Assembly (NCBI GenBank): GCA_964589375.1
Contig: CAZPSA010000034.1
Coordinates: 1-13,962 of the forward strand
Reading direction: 5' to 3'
Source of the DNA: CAG-533 sp964589375
Lineage (GTDB): Bacteria; Bacillota_I; Bacilli_A; RF39; UBA660
DNA: 13,962 bases
This document shows positions 7,462 to 13,962 of the stretch, one piece after another (within the stretch, counting starts at the first letter, position 1; each line of letters starts with the position of its first letter). A model generated the notes under the pieces. The model was not told the origin of the DNA and made no database searches. It saw only the letters and a list, made by a program, of their open reading frames with translations. Position numbers and translations under genes: made by a program.

Positions 7462-7809
7462 ATGAAATTAATTAATTCTTCGTTATTAACGTGTAAAAAA
7501 TCTAAATTTTTAGGCTTTCTTTATGAAATAGATGAGAAATCAGATATAGATGTTATCCTAAATACTTTAAAACTAGAACATAAAGGTTATCGACATATAC
7601 CTTATGCTTATAAACTTTCAAATACGGCTGGAAAATCTGATGATAAAGAACCAGGTAGCATCGGATTATCTTTTTTAAATATTTTAGAAAGAAATGAACT
7701 AAATAATCATCTTTTACTTGTTATAAGGTACTATGGTGGTATTAAATTAGGCGCTAGCAATTTACTTAGGACTTATCAAAAAAGCGCTAATATGTGTATA
7801 AAAAAGTGA
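7462..7809 (+). CDS. IMPACT/YigZ family (UPF0029) protein, single-domain form
   Basis: With the start at 7462 this is a 115-residue protein covering the N-terminal IMPACT domain. Visible family features are KKSKFLGF near the start, the YRHIPYAYKL strand, KSDDKEPGSIG (the family's SDDGEPsGTAG motif) and the most conserved block, VIRYYGGIKLGASNLLRTYQKSA. Bacterial YigZ/YvyE proteins are about 200 residues with a second C-terminal ferredoxin-like domain (DUF1949). Here a TGA stop follows right after the first domain, and the next codons run into another stop, so the second domain is absent. The molecular function is not firmly established in bacteria; eukaryotic IMPACT regulates the GCN2 pathway. 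An ATG at 7405 would add 19 residues but has no ribosome binding site and lies before the promoter. The 7462 start itself has only a weak GTGG-type site. It is probably cotranscribed with the next gene. Confidence 0.8.
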   Translation: MKLINSSLLTCKKSKFLGFLYEIDEKSDIDVILNTLKLEHKGYRHIPYAYKLSNTAGKSDDKEPGSIGLSFLNILERNELNNHLLLVIRYYGGIKLGASNLLRTYQKSANMCIKK

Positions 7810-7840
7810 ATATATCATAATATTTACTAGGTGATTTTAT

Positions 7841-8188
7841 TTGAATTATATTTTAAAATATCTTAAAGTAATTATAATTCCTTTAATCGTACTAGCGATA
7901 TTTCCTCTTCTTTTATCTTTATTAAATAAAATAGGTATTAATTCATTTAACACATTTATATTACTAACTATGATTATTACCTTCTTTATAAGTGGTTATA
8001 TTCTAGGAAAAAGGGTTAGTAAGAAAAGCTACTTAAATGGATTAATTTTAGGAATAGTTACAGTATTATTTATGTTTTTAATTAGTTTATTTTTCAAAGA
8101 GAAATATCATCTTAGTACTTTTATTTATTATTTAATCTTAACTTTATCTTCAATGTTTGGTTCAATGATTTCTGCCGCAAAAAAATAA
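7841..8188 (+). CDS. TIGR04086 (YrzE-like) membrane protein, TTG start
   Basis: A small integral membrane protein of 115 residues with four hydrophobic segments (about 9-29, 36-56, 65-85, 91-111) and a basic end, ISAAKK. The pattern YLNGLILGIVTVLF followed by YYLILTLSSMFGSMI matches the TIGR04086 family, which in Bacillus includes YrzE, encoded near yajC, spoVB, comN and secDF. Its function is unknown. The start codon is TTG; the site AGGTGAT (7829-7835), a seven-base match to the anti-Shine-Dalgarno sequence, fixes it and there is no ATG nearby. It lies 31 nt after the IMPACT-family stop and ends in a shared terminator. The presence of rel, dtd, comN and a SpoVB-like gene close by supports the family call. 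Confidence 0.75.
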   Translation: MNYILKYLKVIIIPLIVLAIFPLLLSLLNKIGINSFNTFILLTMIITFFISGYILGKRVSKKSYLNGLILGIVTVLFMFLISLFFKEKYHLSTFIYYLILTLSSMFGSMISAAKK

Positions 8189-8208
8189 TGCCTACAAAGC
8201 ATTATTTT
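8182..8208. terminator. Bidirectional terminator between the TIGR04086 gene and dtd
   Basis: AAAATAATGC (8182-8191) and GCATTATTTT (8199-8208) form a perfect 10-bp stem with a 7-nt loop. A- and T-runs flank it, so it serves both convergent operons. It overlaps the last codons of the TIGR04086 gene. Confidence 0.85.
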
Positions 8209-8211
8209 AAA

Positions 8212-8655
8212 TTATCTATTTTTACTATCAATTACTATTGTAATTGGTCCATCATTTTGAATAAATACTTGCATTTCAGCTCCAAATATTCCAGGATATG
8301 TTGGCACATAATTATTTAATTTCTTATTAAATAACTCGTATAGTTTAATGGCACTTTCACCTTTCATAGCAGCTGAATAACTTGGTCTTGCACCATCTTT
8401 AGTAATTGCTTGTAAAGTAAACTGACTAATAGATAGTATTTTTCCTTTAGTATCAACGATATTTTTATTCATGATGCCATTTTCGTCATCAAATATTCTT
8501 AAACTAGTAATTTTTTTAACTAAATAGTCAATATCACTTTCATCATCTAAAACATTGATACCAACTAAAATTACAAAACCATTATCTATTTCATTTACCA
8601 ATTTTCCATCAACTTGGACACTACCTTTTTTACATCTTTGAATTACTACTTTCAT
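8212..8655 (-). CDS. dtd: D-aminoacyl-tRNA deacylase
   Basis: Proofreading enzyme that removes D-amino acids, notably D-Tyr, from mischarged tRNA; also active on glycyl-tRNA(Ala). The protein has 147 residues, the normal length, counted from the ATG at 8655. Both signature motifs are present: SQFTL at 77-81 and the Gly-Pro motif NDGPIT at 134-139, which carries the cross-subunit Gly-cisPro used for chiral selection. The start MKVVIQRCKKGSVQVDG is typical. A longer reading (start 8685) lies inside rel and is not needed, because AGAGGT precedes the ATG at 8655. The start overlaps the rel stop as ATGA, so translation is probably coupled. rel-dtd is a common Firmicutes gene pair. Confidence 0.96.
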   Translation of the reverse strand: MKVVIQRCKKGSVQVDGKLVNEIDNGFVILVGINVLDDESDIDYLVKKITSLRIFDDENGIMNKNIVDTKGKILSISQFTLQAITKDGARPSYSAAMKGESAIKLYELFNKKLNNYVPTYPGIFGAEMQVFIQNDGPITIVIDSKNR

Positions 8656-10745
8656 CTTATTACCTCTGTTATATAATTTTGACATCTTAATGCATCTATA
8701 AATAAATCTAATTCTCTTTTATTATATGTTTTTACAATTAATTTATATATTAAAATATCACCATCTGTATTTTCTTTAACACTATTAATAGAAATATTTT
8801 TAGTTGATGCAGTCGTAACAATATCGAGTAAATGATTATCACTAGTGTTAGTTTTTATTGTTATATTAGTTAAATACATTTTAGGTTCTAATAAAGTATT
8901 CCATTCGACATCTATAAGTCTTTCTACAACACCTTTAAGATTAGAACAATTTTTACGGTGAACAGATACTCCTTCACCTTTAGTAACATAACCAATTATT
9001 TCGTCACCAAAAACTGGATTGCAACATTTAGCCATATTTACAAGAATATTGTCAGTTCCAGAAACAATTACATCATTTTTATATGTTTCTTTATTGTTAT
9101 TCGATTTATTAACCCGTTCAAACATCATTTCTTTTGGTTCTTGTTTCTTATTTGTTATTAAATTAATAACGTATGAAGCTGTATATCTTAAAGACCCTAT
9201 TCCAAAATAAATGTCATCTATACTATTAACTTTTAATGTCTGATATAGTTCATTTAGTTTATCATTTGTAAAATTTTCATTAAAATTCAAATGTTCTTTT
9301 TTAAGTTCTTTTTCTAATAAATCTTTTCCATCTTCAATATACTTTTCTTTATCTCTTTTGGAAAAATATGATTTAATTTTATTTCTCGCTTGGGGAGTTT
9401 TTACAATTTTAAGCCATGATTTACTAGGTTTGCTAGAATTATTCGTATTAATTTTTATAACATCGCCATCTTGAAGCTCATAACTAAGAGGAACAATATT
9501 ATCATTTACGATAGCTCCGACCATTTTATCTCCAACATCAGAATGAATGCGATAAGCAAAATCTATAGGCGTAGCTTTAGCCGGCATTTCAATTACATCT
9601 CCCTTGGGAGTATAAACATATATTAATTTATTTAATAATTCTTGTTGCATATTTTGTGAAAATATTTCATCACTGGATTCTTCTTTAGCCATATTAATAA
9701 TATTTCTAAATAATGCTAGTTTTTGTTCCATTAAATTTTGGGTGCTTCCACTAGTATGTTCTTTATACGACCAATGTGAGGCAATACCATGTTCGGCAAG
9801 TTCATCCATTTCAGGAGTTCTTATTTGAATTTCAAAAATATGTCCATCAACACCAAAAACAGATGTATGTAAACTTTGATACATATTGTCTTTAGGCATA
9901 GCAATATAATCTTTAAATCTTTTAGGAATTGGTCGATATTTGGCATGAATTAAACCAATACATGTATAACAGTCTTCAGTCGTAGGAACAATTAATCTCA
10001 TCGCTAAAATATCATAAATATCGCTCCATTTACGGCCAGTTGTAAGTTTATTATAAATGCTATAAACACTTTTTACTCTAGCTTTAATTGTAAAATTTAT
10101 TCCATGACTAGATAATATGTCCATTATACTATTTTTCATATCTTCTAAAGAAATCATTAAATCTTCTCTAGTACCGTCCAAGTGTTCAATTATTTCATTA
10201 TAAATATCAGGTTTTGAAAATTTTAAACATAGATCTTCTAATTCACTTTTTATACTATTAATTCCTAGTCGATGGGCAATCGGAATTAGTATATTCATTG
10301 TTTCATTGGCAAGATTAAGTTTCTCTTCAGGACTTAAATCTAAAGCATTGCGCATCTCATCTAAACGATCAGCTAGTTTTATTATAATAACGCGAACATC
10401 ATCAGAAATACCAACTAAAACTTTACGTAAATATAAACTAGAAGAATCATTACTATCATTAAGTTTAATATTTTCGATTTTAAATAAATTTGCAAGTAAT
10501 TCTTTAACACTTTGACCATAATTTACTTCAACATATTCTAAATCAATCTTATTATTTTGCAGGGCATCATGTAAAATAGCTGCTAAAATAGTAGTTAAAT
10601 CGGTATTTAATTCACAAACTATCTTCCCTACTCTAAGACTATGATCAGATAAACCGGTAAGTTCTTTATATGCAGAATTAATAAGTTCTAATTCTCCACT
10701 ATTAAAACCATTTTCTTTACATTTTTTTAATATCTGCTCTATCAT
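8652..10745 (-). CDS. rel: RelA/SpoT-family (p)ppGpp synthetase with a degenerate hydrolase domain
   Basis: Long RSH-type stringent-response enzyme, 697 residues from the ATG at 10745; a TTG one codon earlier is too close to the AAGGAG site at 10753-10758. The domain set is complete. The HD hydrolase domain (about 20-165) is followed by the synthetase, with RVKSVYSIYNKL (223-234), Asp245, RFKD (276-279, the form found in bifunctional Rel), Tyr289 and Glu305 in EIQIRT. Next come TGS (about 385-445, LIYVYTPKGDVIEMPAKATP), a zinc-finger-like region with MAKCCNPVFGDEI (about 575-590), and ACT (last 75 residues). The hydrolase keeps the metal ligands His35, His59, Asp60 and Asp126. However, the usual HDxxED reads HDALQN, the RKSGEP region is replaced by ELTGLSD, and ADRLHNMRT reads ADRLDEMRN. 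I infer a working synthetase and weak or absent ppGpp hydrolysis. It is preceded by comN and coupled to dtd. Confidence 0.95.
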   Translation of the reverse strand: MIEQILKKCKENGFNSGELELINSAYKELTGLSDHSLRVGKIVCELNTDLTTILAAILHDALQNNKIDLEYVEVNYGQSVKELLANLFKIENIKLNDSNDSSSLYLRKVLVGISDDVRVIIIKLADRLDEMRNALDLSPEEKLNLANETMNILIPIAHRLGINSIKSELEDLCLKFSKPDIYNEIIEHLDGTREDLMISLEDMKNSIMDILSSHGINFTIKARVKSVYSIYNKLTTGRKWSDIYDILAMRLIVPTTEDCYTCIGLIHAKYRPIPKRFKDYIAMPKDNMYQSLHTSVFGVDGHIFEIQIRTPEMDELAEHGIASHWSYKEHTSGSTQNLMEQKLALFRNIINMAKEESSDEIFSQNMQQELLNKLIYVYTPKGDVIEMPAKATPIDFAYRIHSDVGDKMVGAIVNDNIVPLSYELQDGDVIKINTNNSSKPSKSWLKIVKTPQARNKIKSYFSKRDKEKYIEDGKDLLEKELKKEHLNFNENFTNDKLNELYQTLKVNSIDDIYFGIGSLRYTASYVINLITNKKQEPKEMMFERVNKSNNNKETYKNDVIVSGTDNILVNMAKCCNPVFGDEIIGYVTKGEGVSVHRKNCSNLKGVVERLIDVEWNTLLEPKMYLTNITIKTNTSDNHLLDIVTTASTKNISINSVKENTDGDILIYKLIVKTYNKRELDLFIDALRCQNYITEVIR

Positions 10746-10756
10746 CAATTTGCTCC

Positions 10757-11020
10757 TTAATTATTAATTATTTCATTTAACCTAGCTTCTTTTTTATACT
10801 TTTGAAGTTCTAAATTTGACACCCATAGTATATCATTAACCATTTCAGCTAGCGTAAGATTTTTATTTTTACTCCATTTGTTCAATTTTAAATAATTCCA
10901 GACATCTTCTTCATTAATGTATGTTATATTAACTCTTTTTAGTTCGGCAACTTTAGTTCTTAATGCTGGAAGTACTTTTTTGTATAATTCTTCTAAAGAC
11001 TTAAATTTAAAATCATTCAT
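10757..11020 (-). CDS. comN: ComN-like post-transcriptional regulator
   Basis: A small 87-residue cytosolic protein of the 'post-transcriptional regulator' family, whose Bacillus member ComN (YrzD) affects comE mRNA and binds Min-system partners. The family pattern is clear: VLPALRTKVAELKRVN near the start, then INEEDVWNYLKLNKW (36-50) and LTLAEMVNDIL (55-65). The ATG at 11020 has AAGGAG about 9 nt upstream. Its stop codon overlaps the rel ribosome binding site, leaving an 11-nt gap, so it is the first gene of a comN-rel-dtd operon. Family membership is judged from pattern only. No competence genes are visible here, so a role in competence is not implied. Confidence 0.75.
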   Translation of the reverse strand: MNDFKFKSLEELYKKVLPALRTKVAELKRVNITYINEEDVWNYLKLNKWSKNKNLTLAEMVNDILWVSNLELQKYKKEARLNEIINN

Positions 11021-11043
11021 AATTGATTTCTCCTTAAATAAAA

Positions 11044-11072
11044 TTAACTGCTAACTCATATATTTATTATAT
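11044..11072 (+). promoter_or_regulatory. Candidate promoter of the SpoVB-like gene
   Basis: TTAACT (11044-11049) and TTATAT (11067-11072) are 17 nt apart. Its -10 overlaps the -10 of the divergent comN promoter. Both boxes are imperfect, so this is tentative. The ribosome binding site AAAGGTGAG (11092-11100) just before the ATG at 11103 is strong. Confidence 0.4.
11066..11071 (-). promoter_or_regulatory. -10 element for the comN-rel-dtd operon
   Basis: A perfect TATAAT reads on the minus strand at 11066-11071, about 46 nt before the comN start. The -35 is weak (TTTAAA, 17 nt upstream). Confidence 0.5.
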
Positions 11073-11102
11073 AACATTTCAGTTTATATTTAAAGGTGAG
11101 AA

Positions 11103-12383
11103 ATGAAAAATAAATTTATTAAAAGTACAATGATTTTGGTTGTTGGAGGAATTATTACTAAACTGCTTAGTTTCATCATAAAAATATATTTTACAAGAGT
11201 AATTAAAGAAGGAATTAATATTTATTCACTTATAATGCCAACTTATAGCTTATTAATTACAATTACGCAGTTAGGTTTTCCTTTAGCGATATCTAATATT
11301 ATCGCCAAGGGAGAAAAAAGAGGAAAGAATGTTATGTTTAGTATTATTCCAGTTTCAATAGTACTAAATATAGGTTTAATCTTAATTGTTATTTTGAGTG
11401 CTAAGTTTTTAAGTACTAACCTTCTCCACGAGCCAACAACATATTATCCACTTATTTGTTTATCTTTTGTTTTACCATTTATATCGTTATCTTCCATAAT
11501 AAGAGGGTATTTTTTTGGTAAGCAACAGATGATGCCGCATTCAATATCAAATGTTATTGAACAGTTATTTAAGTTATTTGTAGTTATAGTGGTTTTACCA
11601 AGACTTTTAAAATATGGAATAATTACAGCCGTATGTGGTTATATTTTAATTAGTATTTTATCAGAGACAATGTCAATTATAGTTTTTCTTTTATATCTTC
11701 CTAAGAATTTTAAAATTGAAAGAAAAGACATTAAACCAGATTATGGAACTATAAAAGATGTTTTAGCAATTGGAATGCCAGCGGTAGGTTCTAGAATAGT
11801 TGGTAATATTGGGTATTTTTTTGAACCAATTATTTTAAGTAGTTTACTTCTTAAAACTGGATTTTCAAATGAATATATTGTTAGTAATTATGCCATTTAT
11901 AATACGTATGTTATTGGCTTATTAGTTGTACCTACTTTTTTGCTTGGAGCGCTTGGAACAAGTATGTTACCAGAAATATCAAAGAATATTCAAAATAAAT
12001 TAAGGGTTAAAAAGATATTTAAAAAAACCATGATTTTTTCTTTAATATTTGGAATATGCGCTAATACATTTTTATTTTTTACTTGTGAAATTATTTTAAA
12101 GATTTTATTTAATACTACGGCTGGGACAAATTATATAAGATTTTTAGCTCCATTTTTTACGCTTTTCTATTTTGAAAGTCCATTATCAAGTATTCTTCAA
12201 GCTTATAATATGACTGGTTATATTATGAAAACAACGATTATTGGTATAATTATTAAATTATTATCTTTAGCTATTCTTTCTTTTCTTCATTTTGGAATAT
12301 ATGCTCTTATTATAGCGGAAATAATTAATATTATCTACGTAGTTGGGGGAAATTATTTAAAAGTTAAAAGCCTTTTAAAATAA
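11103..12383 (+). CDS. SpoVB-like lipid/oligosaccharide flippase (MOP superfamily)
   Basis: Polytopic membrane transporter of the MVF/polysaccharide-export branch of the MOP superfamily, a group that flips lipid-linked cell-wall or polysaccharide precursors across the membrane. It has 426 residues and about 12 hydrophobic segments. Visible family features are FIKSTMILVVGGIITKLLSF at the start, IYSLIMPTYSL with TQLGFPLAIS (39-64), and the signature IIRGYFFGKQQMMPHSISN (132-150) followed by VIEQLFKLFV. A second-half repeat begins around 217 (IKDVLAIGMPAVGSRI). Bacillus SpoVB is about 518 residues with 14 segments, so this copy appears shortened at the C-terminus, although it ends naturally with GGNYLKVKSLLK and TAA. 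SpoVB is a sporulation protein in Bacillus, but relatives occur in non-sporulating species, and nothing else here indicates sporulation. It could equally be a MurJ-like lipid II flippase. Confidence 0.85.
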   Translation: MKNKFIKSTMILVVGGIITKLLSFIIKIYFTRVIKEGINIYSLIMPTYSLLITITQLGFPLAISNIIAKGEKRGKNVMFSIIPVSIVLNIGLILIVILSAKFLSTNLLHEPTTYYPLICLSFVLPFISLSSIIRGYFFGKQQMMPHSISNVIEQLFKLFVVIVVLPRLLKYGIITAVCGYILISILSETMSIIVFLLYLPKNFKIERKDIKPDYGTIKDVLAIGMPAVGSRIVGNIGYFFEPIILSSLLLKTGFSNEYIVSNYAIYNTYVIGLLVVPTFLLGALGTSMLPEISKNIQNKLRVKKIFKKTMIFSLIFGICANTFLFFTCEIILKILFNTTAGTNYIRFLAPFFTLFYFESPLSSILQAYNMTGYIMKTTIIGIIIKLLSLAILSFLHFGIYALIIAEIINIIYVVGGNYLKVKSLLK

Positions 12384-12419
12384 ATTTTAAGCTGTTTTCG
12401 AATTGTAGTTACTACTAAC

Positions 12420-12466
12420 AAAAAAATCTACATTTTACTTATAATACTTAAGTATAACATAGATTT
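12420..12466 (-). terminator. Branched terminator between the SpoVB-like gene and the surface protein
   Basis: On the minus strand AAATCTA (12460-12466) pairs with TAGATTT (12424-12430), followed by an unbroken seven-T tract (12420-12426, including three stem bases). Inside lies a 12-bp perfect palindrome, ATACTTAAGTAT (12444-12455). It sits 22 nt past the stop of the minus-strand gene. The plus strand has the same stem but only a short T-run, so it may also help end the flippase transcript. Confidence 0.6.
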
Positions 12467-12488
12467 AAAACATTAATTCTAAATTAGT

Positions 12489-13958
12489 TTAGGCTCTAAC
12501 ATCACGGATAATAACTACTCCGGAGCCACCTGCAGAAGCGTTGGCACCAAAACCATAAAGATTACCGGCTCCATCATTGCAAGCACCAGCATAAACATTT
12601 CCTTCGCCGCCTCCGCCGCCGGTATTAGCAGCTCCCTTAGTTGAACCAGTTACAGCTCCACCATAACAATCACCACCAGAAGCGTTACGACCACCACCGT
12701 AGGCAGTTTGCCCGGCTTTAGCACCATAATGCCCTTGATACCCATTGTCAGTATATTTACAAGCACTATTAACCGTTTCTAAGAATTCACATTGACCTGC
12801 TACTACCGAATTTCCACCGGCCGCAGCAGTTGTCCCATAAAATGTAGTATTGCCGCCCGAACCACCAATTGTAACATCATATGTTGTTTTGTTTGATAAT
12901 CCCACGGTTGAAATTAAAATAGTATCTCCGCCTCTGCCATTTGAACTCCAACGACTATTTTCACCTGGATTGCCACCGCCAACAAGAAACGCATCTACAT
13001 AAATAAGACCATCAACATTTAATGTTCCACTAGAAAGCAGTTTCATACGCCATTTATGAGTGCCATCGGCATTTTCATCGCTATCTTGAAGCAATGTACA
13101 ATTCCCCGTATAAGATATTAACGGGTCGCTTGGTTTGGAACCAGCCACTAGGTTGGCACAGTCATATCTATTAACTAATAATTCATATGTAACTTTTAAT
13201 ATTTCCGTAAAATCTACTTTGCAGGTCGTTAAGCTTCGATTTAAACCAAAAATATCAACTTCCCACCCCGAACCAGTTACAAACTTAAAGACCCCGCGGG
13301 CGGGAGCAGTACTGCCATCTTTATATAAACAGGTTATTCCGGTTTCATAATTTGGCTCGGTGGGAAATTCCTCGACTTCAATTCCATTAACATATGCAAT
13401 TATTGATAAAGTACCATCTAACGATAATGGCGTAAAATCATTCGTTATTTGATTAGTAAGAGCAAGCTCATTATGGGGGTAGCCAACATTTAACTCAATT
13501 TGAACATAATAATTATCTTCGGTTTTATTATCAGATACAAGTGAAAGTATTACATCGTTATTTGATTTAATTGTACCATTTACATAAGGAGTATCAATGT
13601 GATAGGCAATTTCAATATCTTCAGTTTTTTCTATAAAATCTGTACAAGTTTCATCAGCGCATACTTTATATACAATTTCATATTTAGTATCAATATCATT
13701 AAGGGAAGTTAAAACAATATTAAACTGCTCAGTCTTTTTTGGCTTTAGAAGAATTATGCGATCTCCTATTATTGTATTCGATGGAAGTTTCGTACCTACT
13801 GAGCTTGATAAGTCTATATCATTTATAACCATGCGATATTTTAAATCATCAACTATAATATTAGCACCACCACTTGTAAAGTTATTAGTAATAAAACTAT
13901 AAGCAGTATTTAAAACTAAACAAAATAAAACTAAAATACTTATTGTAAGTAAGTACAT
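12489..13958 (-). CDS. Secreted/surface protein with C-terminal glycine-rich domain (5' end probably beyond window)
   Basis: At least 489 residues. A hydrophobic segment at about 3-22 (LLTISILVLFCLVLNTAYSF) is a signal peptide or anchor. The ATG at 13958 leaves no positive residues before it and the frame is open to the window edge, so the true start is probably upstream. Residues 25-200 are predicted beta-rich and faintly resemble TasA/camelysin-type surface proteins. A short module with paired cysteines follows (GITCLYKDG to TTCKVDFTE, about 208-250), then a linker ending YTGNCTLLQD and KWRMKLLSSGTL. From about 309 to the end is a glycine-rich domain with VDAFLVGGG at its start, YDVTIGGSGG in the middle and GGSGVVIIRD at its end, the typical frame of the Gly-rich domain found in adhesin-like proteins. 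No LPXTG or C-terminal anchor is present. This part is visibly richer in G+C than its neighbours because of Gly/Ala codons. Ligand and role are unknown. Confidence 0.75.
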   Translation of the reverse strand: MYLLTISILVLFCLVLNTAYSFITNNFTSGGANIIVDDLKYRMVINDIDLSSSVGTKLPSNTIIGDRIILLKPKKTEQFNIVLTSLNDIDTKYEIVYKVCADETCTDFIEKTEDIEIAYHIDTPYVNGTIKSNNDVILSLVSDNKTEDNYYVQIELNVGYPHNELALTNQITNDFTPLSLDGTLSIIAYVNGIEVEEFPTEPNYETGITCLYKDGSTAPARGVFKFVTGSGWEVDIFGLNRSLTTCKVDFTEILKVTYELLVNRYDCANLVAGSKPSDPLISYTGNCTLLQDSDENADGTHKWRMKLLSSGTLNVDGLIYVDAFLVGGGNPGENSRWSSNGRGGDTILISTVGLSNKTTYDVTIGGSGGNTTFYGTTAAAGGNSVVAGQCEFLETVNSACKYTDNGYQGHYGAKAGQTAYGGGRNASGGDCYGGAVTGSTKGAANTGGGGGEGNVYAGACNDGAGNLYGFGANASAGGSGVVIIRDVRA

Positions 13959-13962
13959 CAGT

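Noticed and set aside
8958..9210. Plus-strand open frames inside rel
   Set aside because: Antisense shadows of a strongly conserved coding region, with no ribosome binding sites and no recognisable protein.
12384..12400. AT-rich inverted repeat TTAAAAT/ATTTTAA at the end of the flippase gene
   Set aside because: Arms are pure A/T with a 2-nt loop; the structure at 12420-12466 is the better terminator candidate.
1..13962. CRISPR arrays, tRNA or rRNA genes, insertion sequences, prophage or defence genes
   Set aside because: Scanned for regular repeats, transposase or nuclease motifs and tRNA-like cloverleaf ends; none could be supported.

Overview
The window is very AT-rich, compact bacterial DNA. 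It looks like an uncultured low-GC member of the Bacilli/Mycoplasmatota side of the Firmicutes, of the kind recovered from gut metagenomes. The reasons are strong AGGAGG/AGGTGA-type ribosome binding sites, sigma-A-like promoters (TTGACT/TATAAT types), a Gram-positive LexA (CGAAC-N4-GTTCG type) box at recA, a lipoteichoic-acid-synthase-type enzyme, and Firmicutes marker genes (ribonuclease Y, ComN, SpoVB-like, TIGR04086). TGA is used as a stop (rel, the IMPACT gene, the ATPase remnant) and Trp is TGG, so the genetic code is the standard bacterial one and not the Mycoplasma code. The genus assignment is inference.

Layout, left to right. (1) 1-1220: a 5'-truncated ABC ATPase, broken inside its signature motif, overlaps an intact SsuC/TauC-type permease that ends in a terminator. 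(2) 1304-4363 (+): an LTA-synthase-like membrane sulfatase-fold enzyme followed by a dGTPase-like HD phosphohydrolase, probably one transcript. It ends in an 11-bp inverted repeat shared with the convergent rny gene. (3) 4376-7194 (-): recA then rny, in the order usual in Bacilli. Each has its own promoter; recA also has a LexA box and a branched terminator-like structure. (4) 7462-8188 (+): a short IMPACT/YigZ-family protein and a TIGR04086 (YrzE-like) membrane protein with a TTG start, closed by a terminator shared with the opposite operon. (5) 8212-11020 (-): operon comN-rel-dtd with tight spacing (11-nt gap, then a 4-nt ATGA overlap). (6) 11103-12383 (+): a SpoVB-like flippase diverging from comN. 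(7) 12489-window end (-): a secreted or surface protein with an N-terminal membrane segment and a C-terminal glycine-rich domain, 5' end probably cut by the window edge.

Most of the window is housekeeping: DNA repair (recA), mRNA decay (rny), stringent response (rel), D-Tyr-tRNA proofreading (dtd), dNTP turnover and envelope assembly (LtaS-like, flippase). yrzE, comN, spoVB, rel and dtd recur as neighbours in Bacillus, so regions 4-6 look like a rearranged remnant of that conserved block. I do not see a clearly new biological system. The most informative oddities are a Rel protein whose ppGpp-hydrolase half keeps its metal ligands but has lost several catalytic residues, the broken ABC ATPase, two branched terminator-like structures, and the glycine-rich surface protein.
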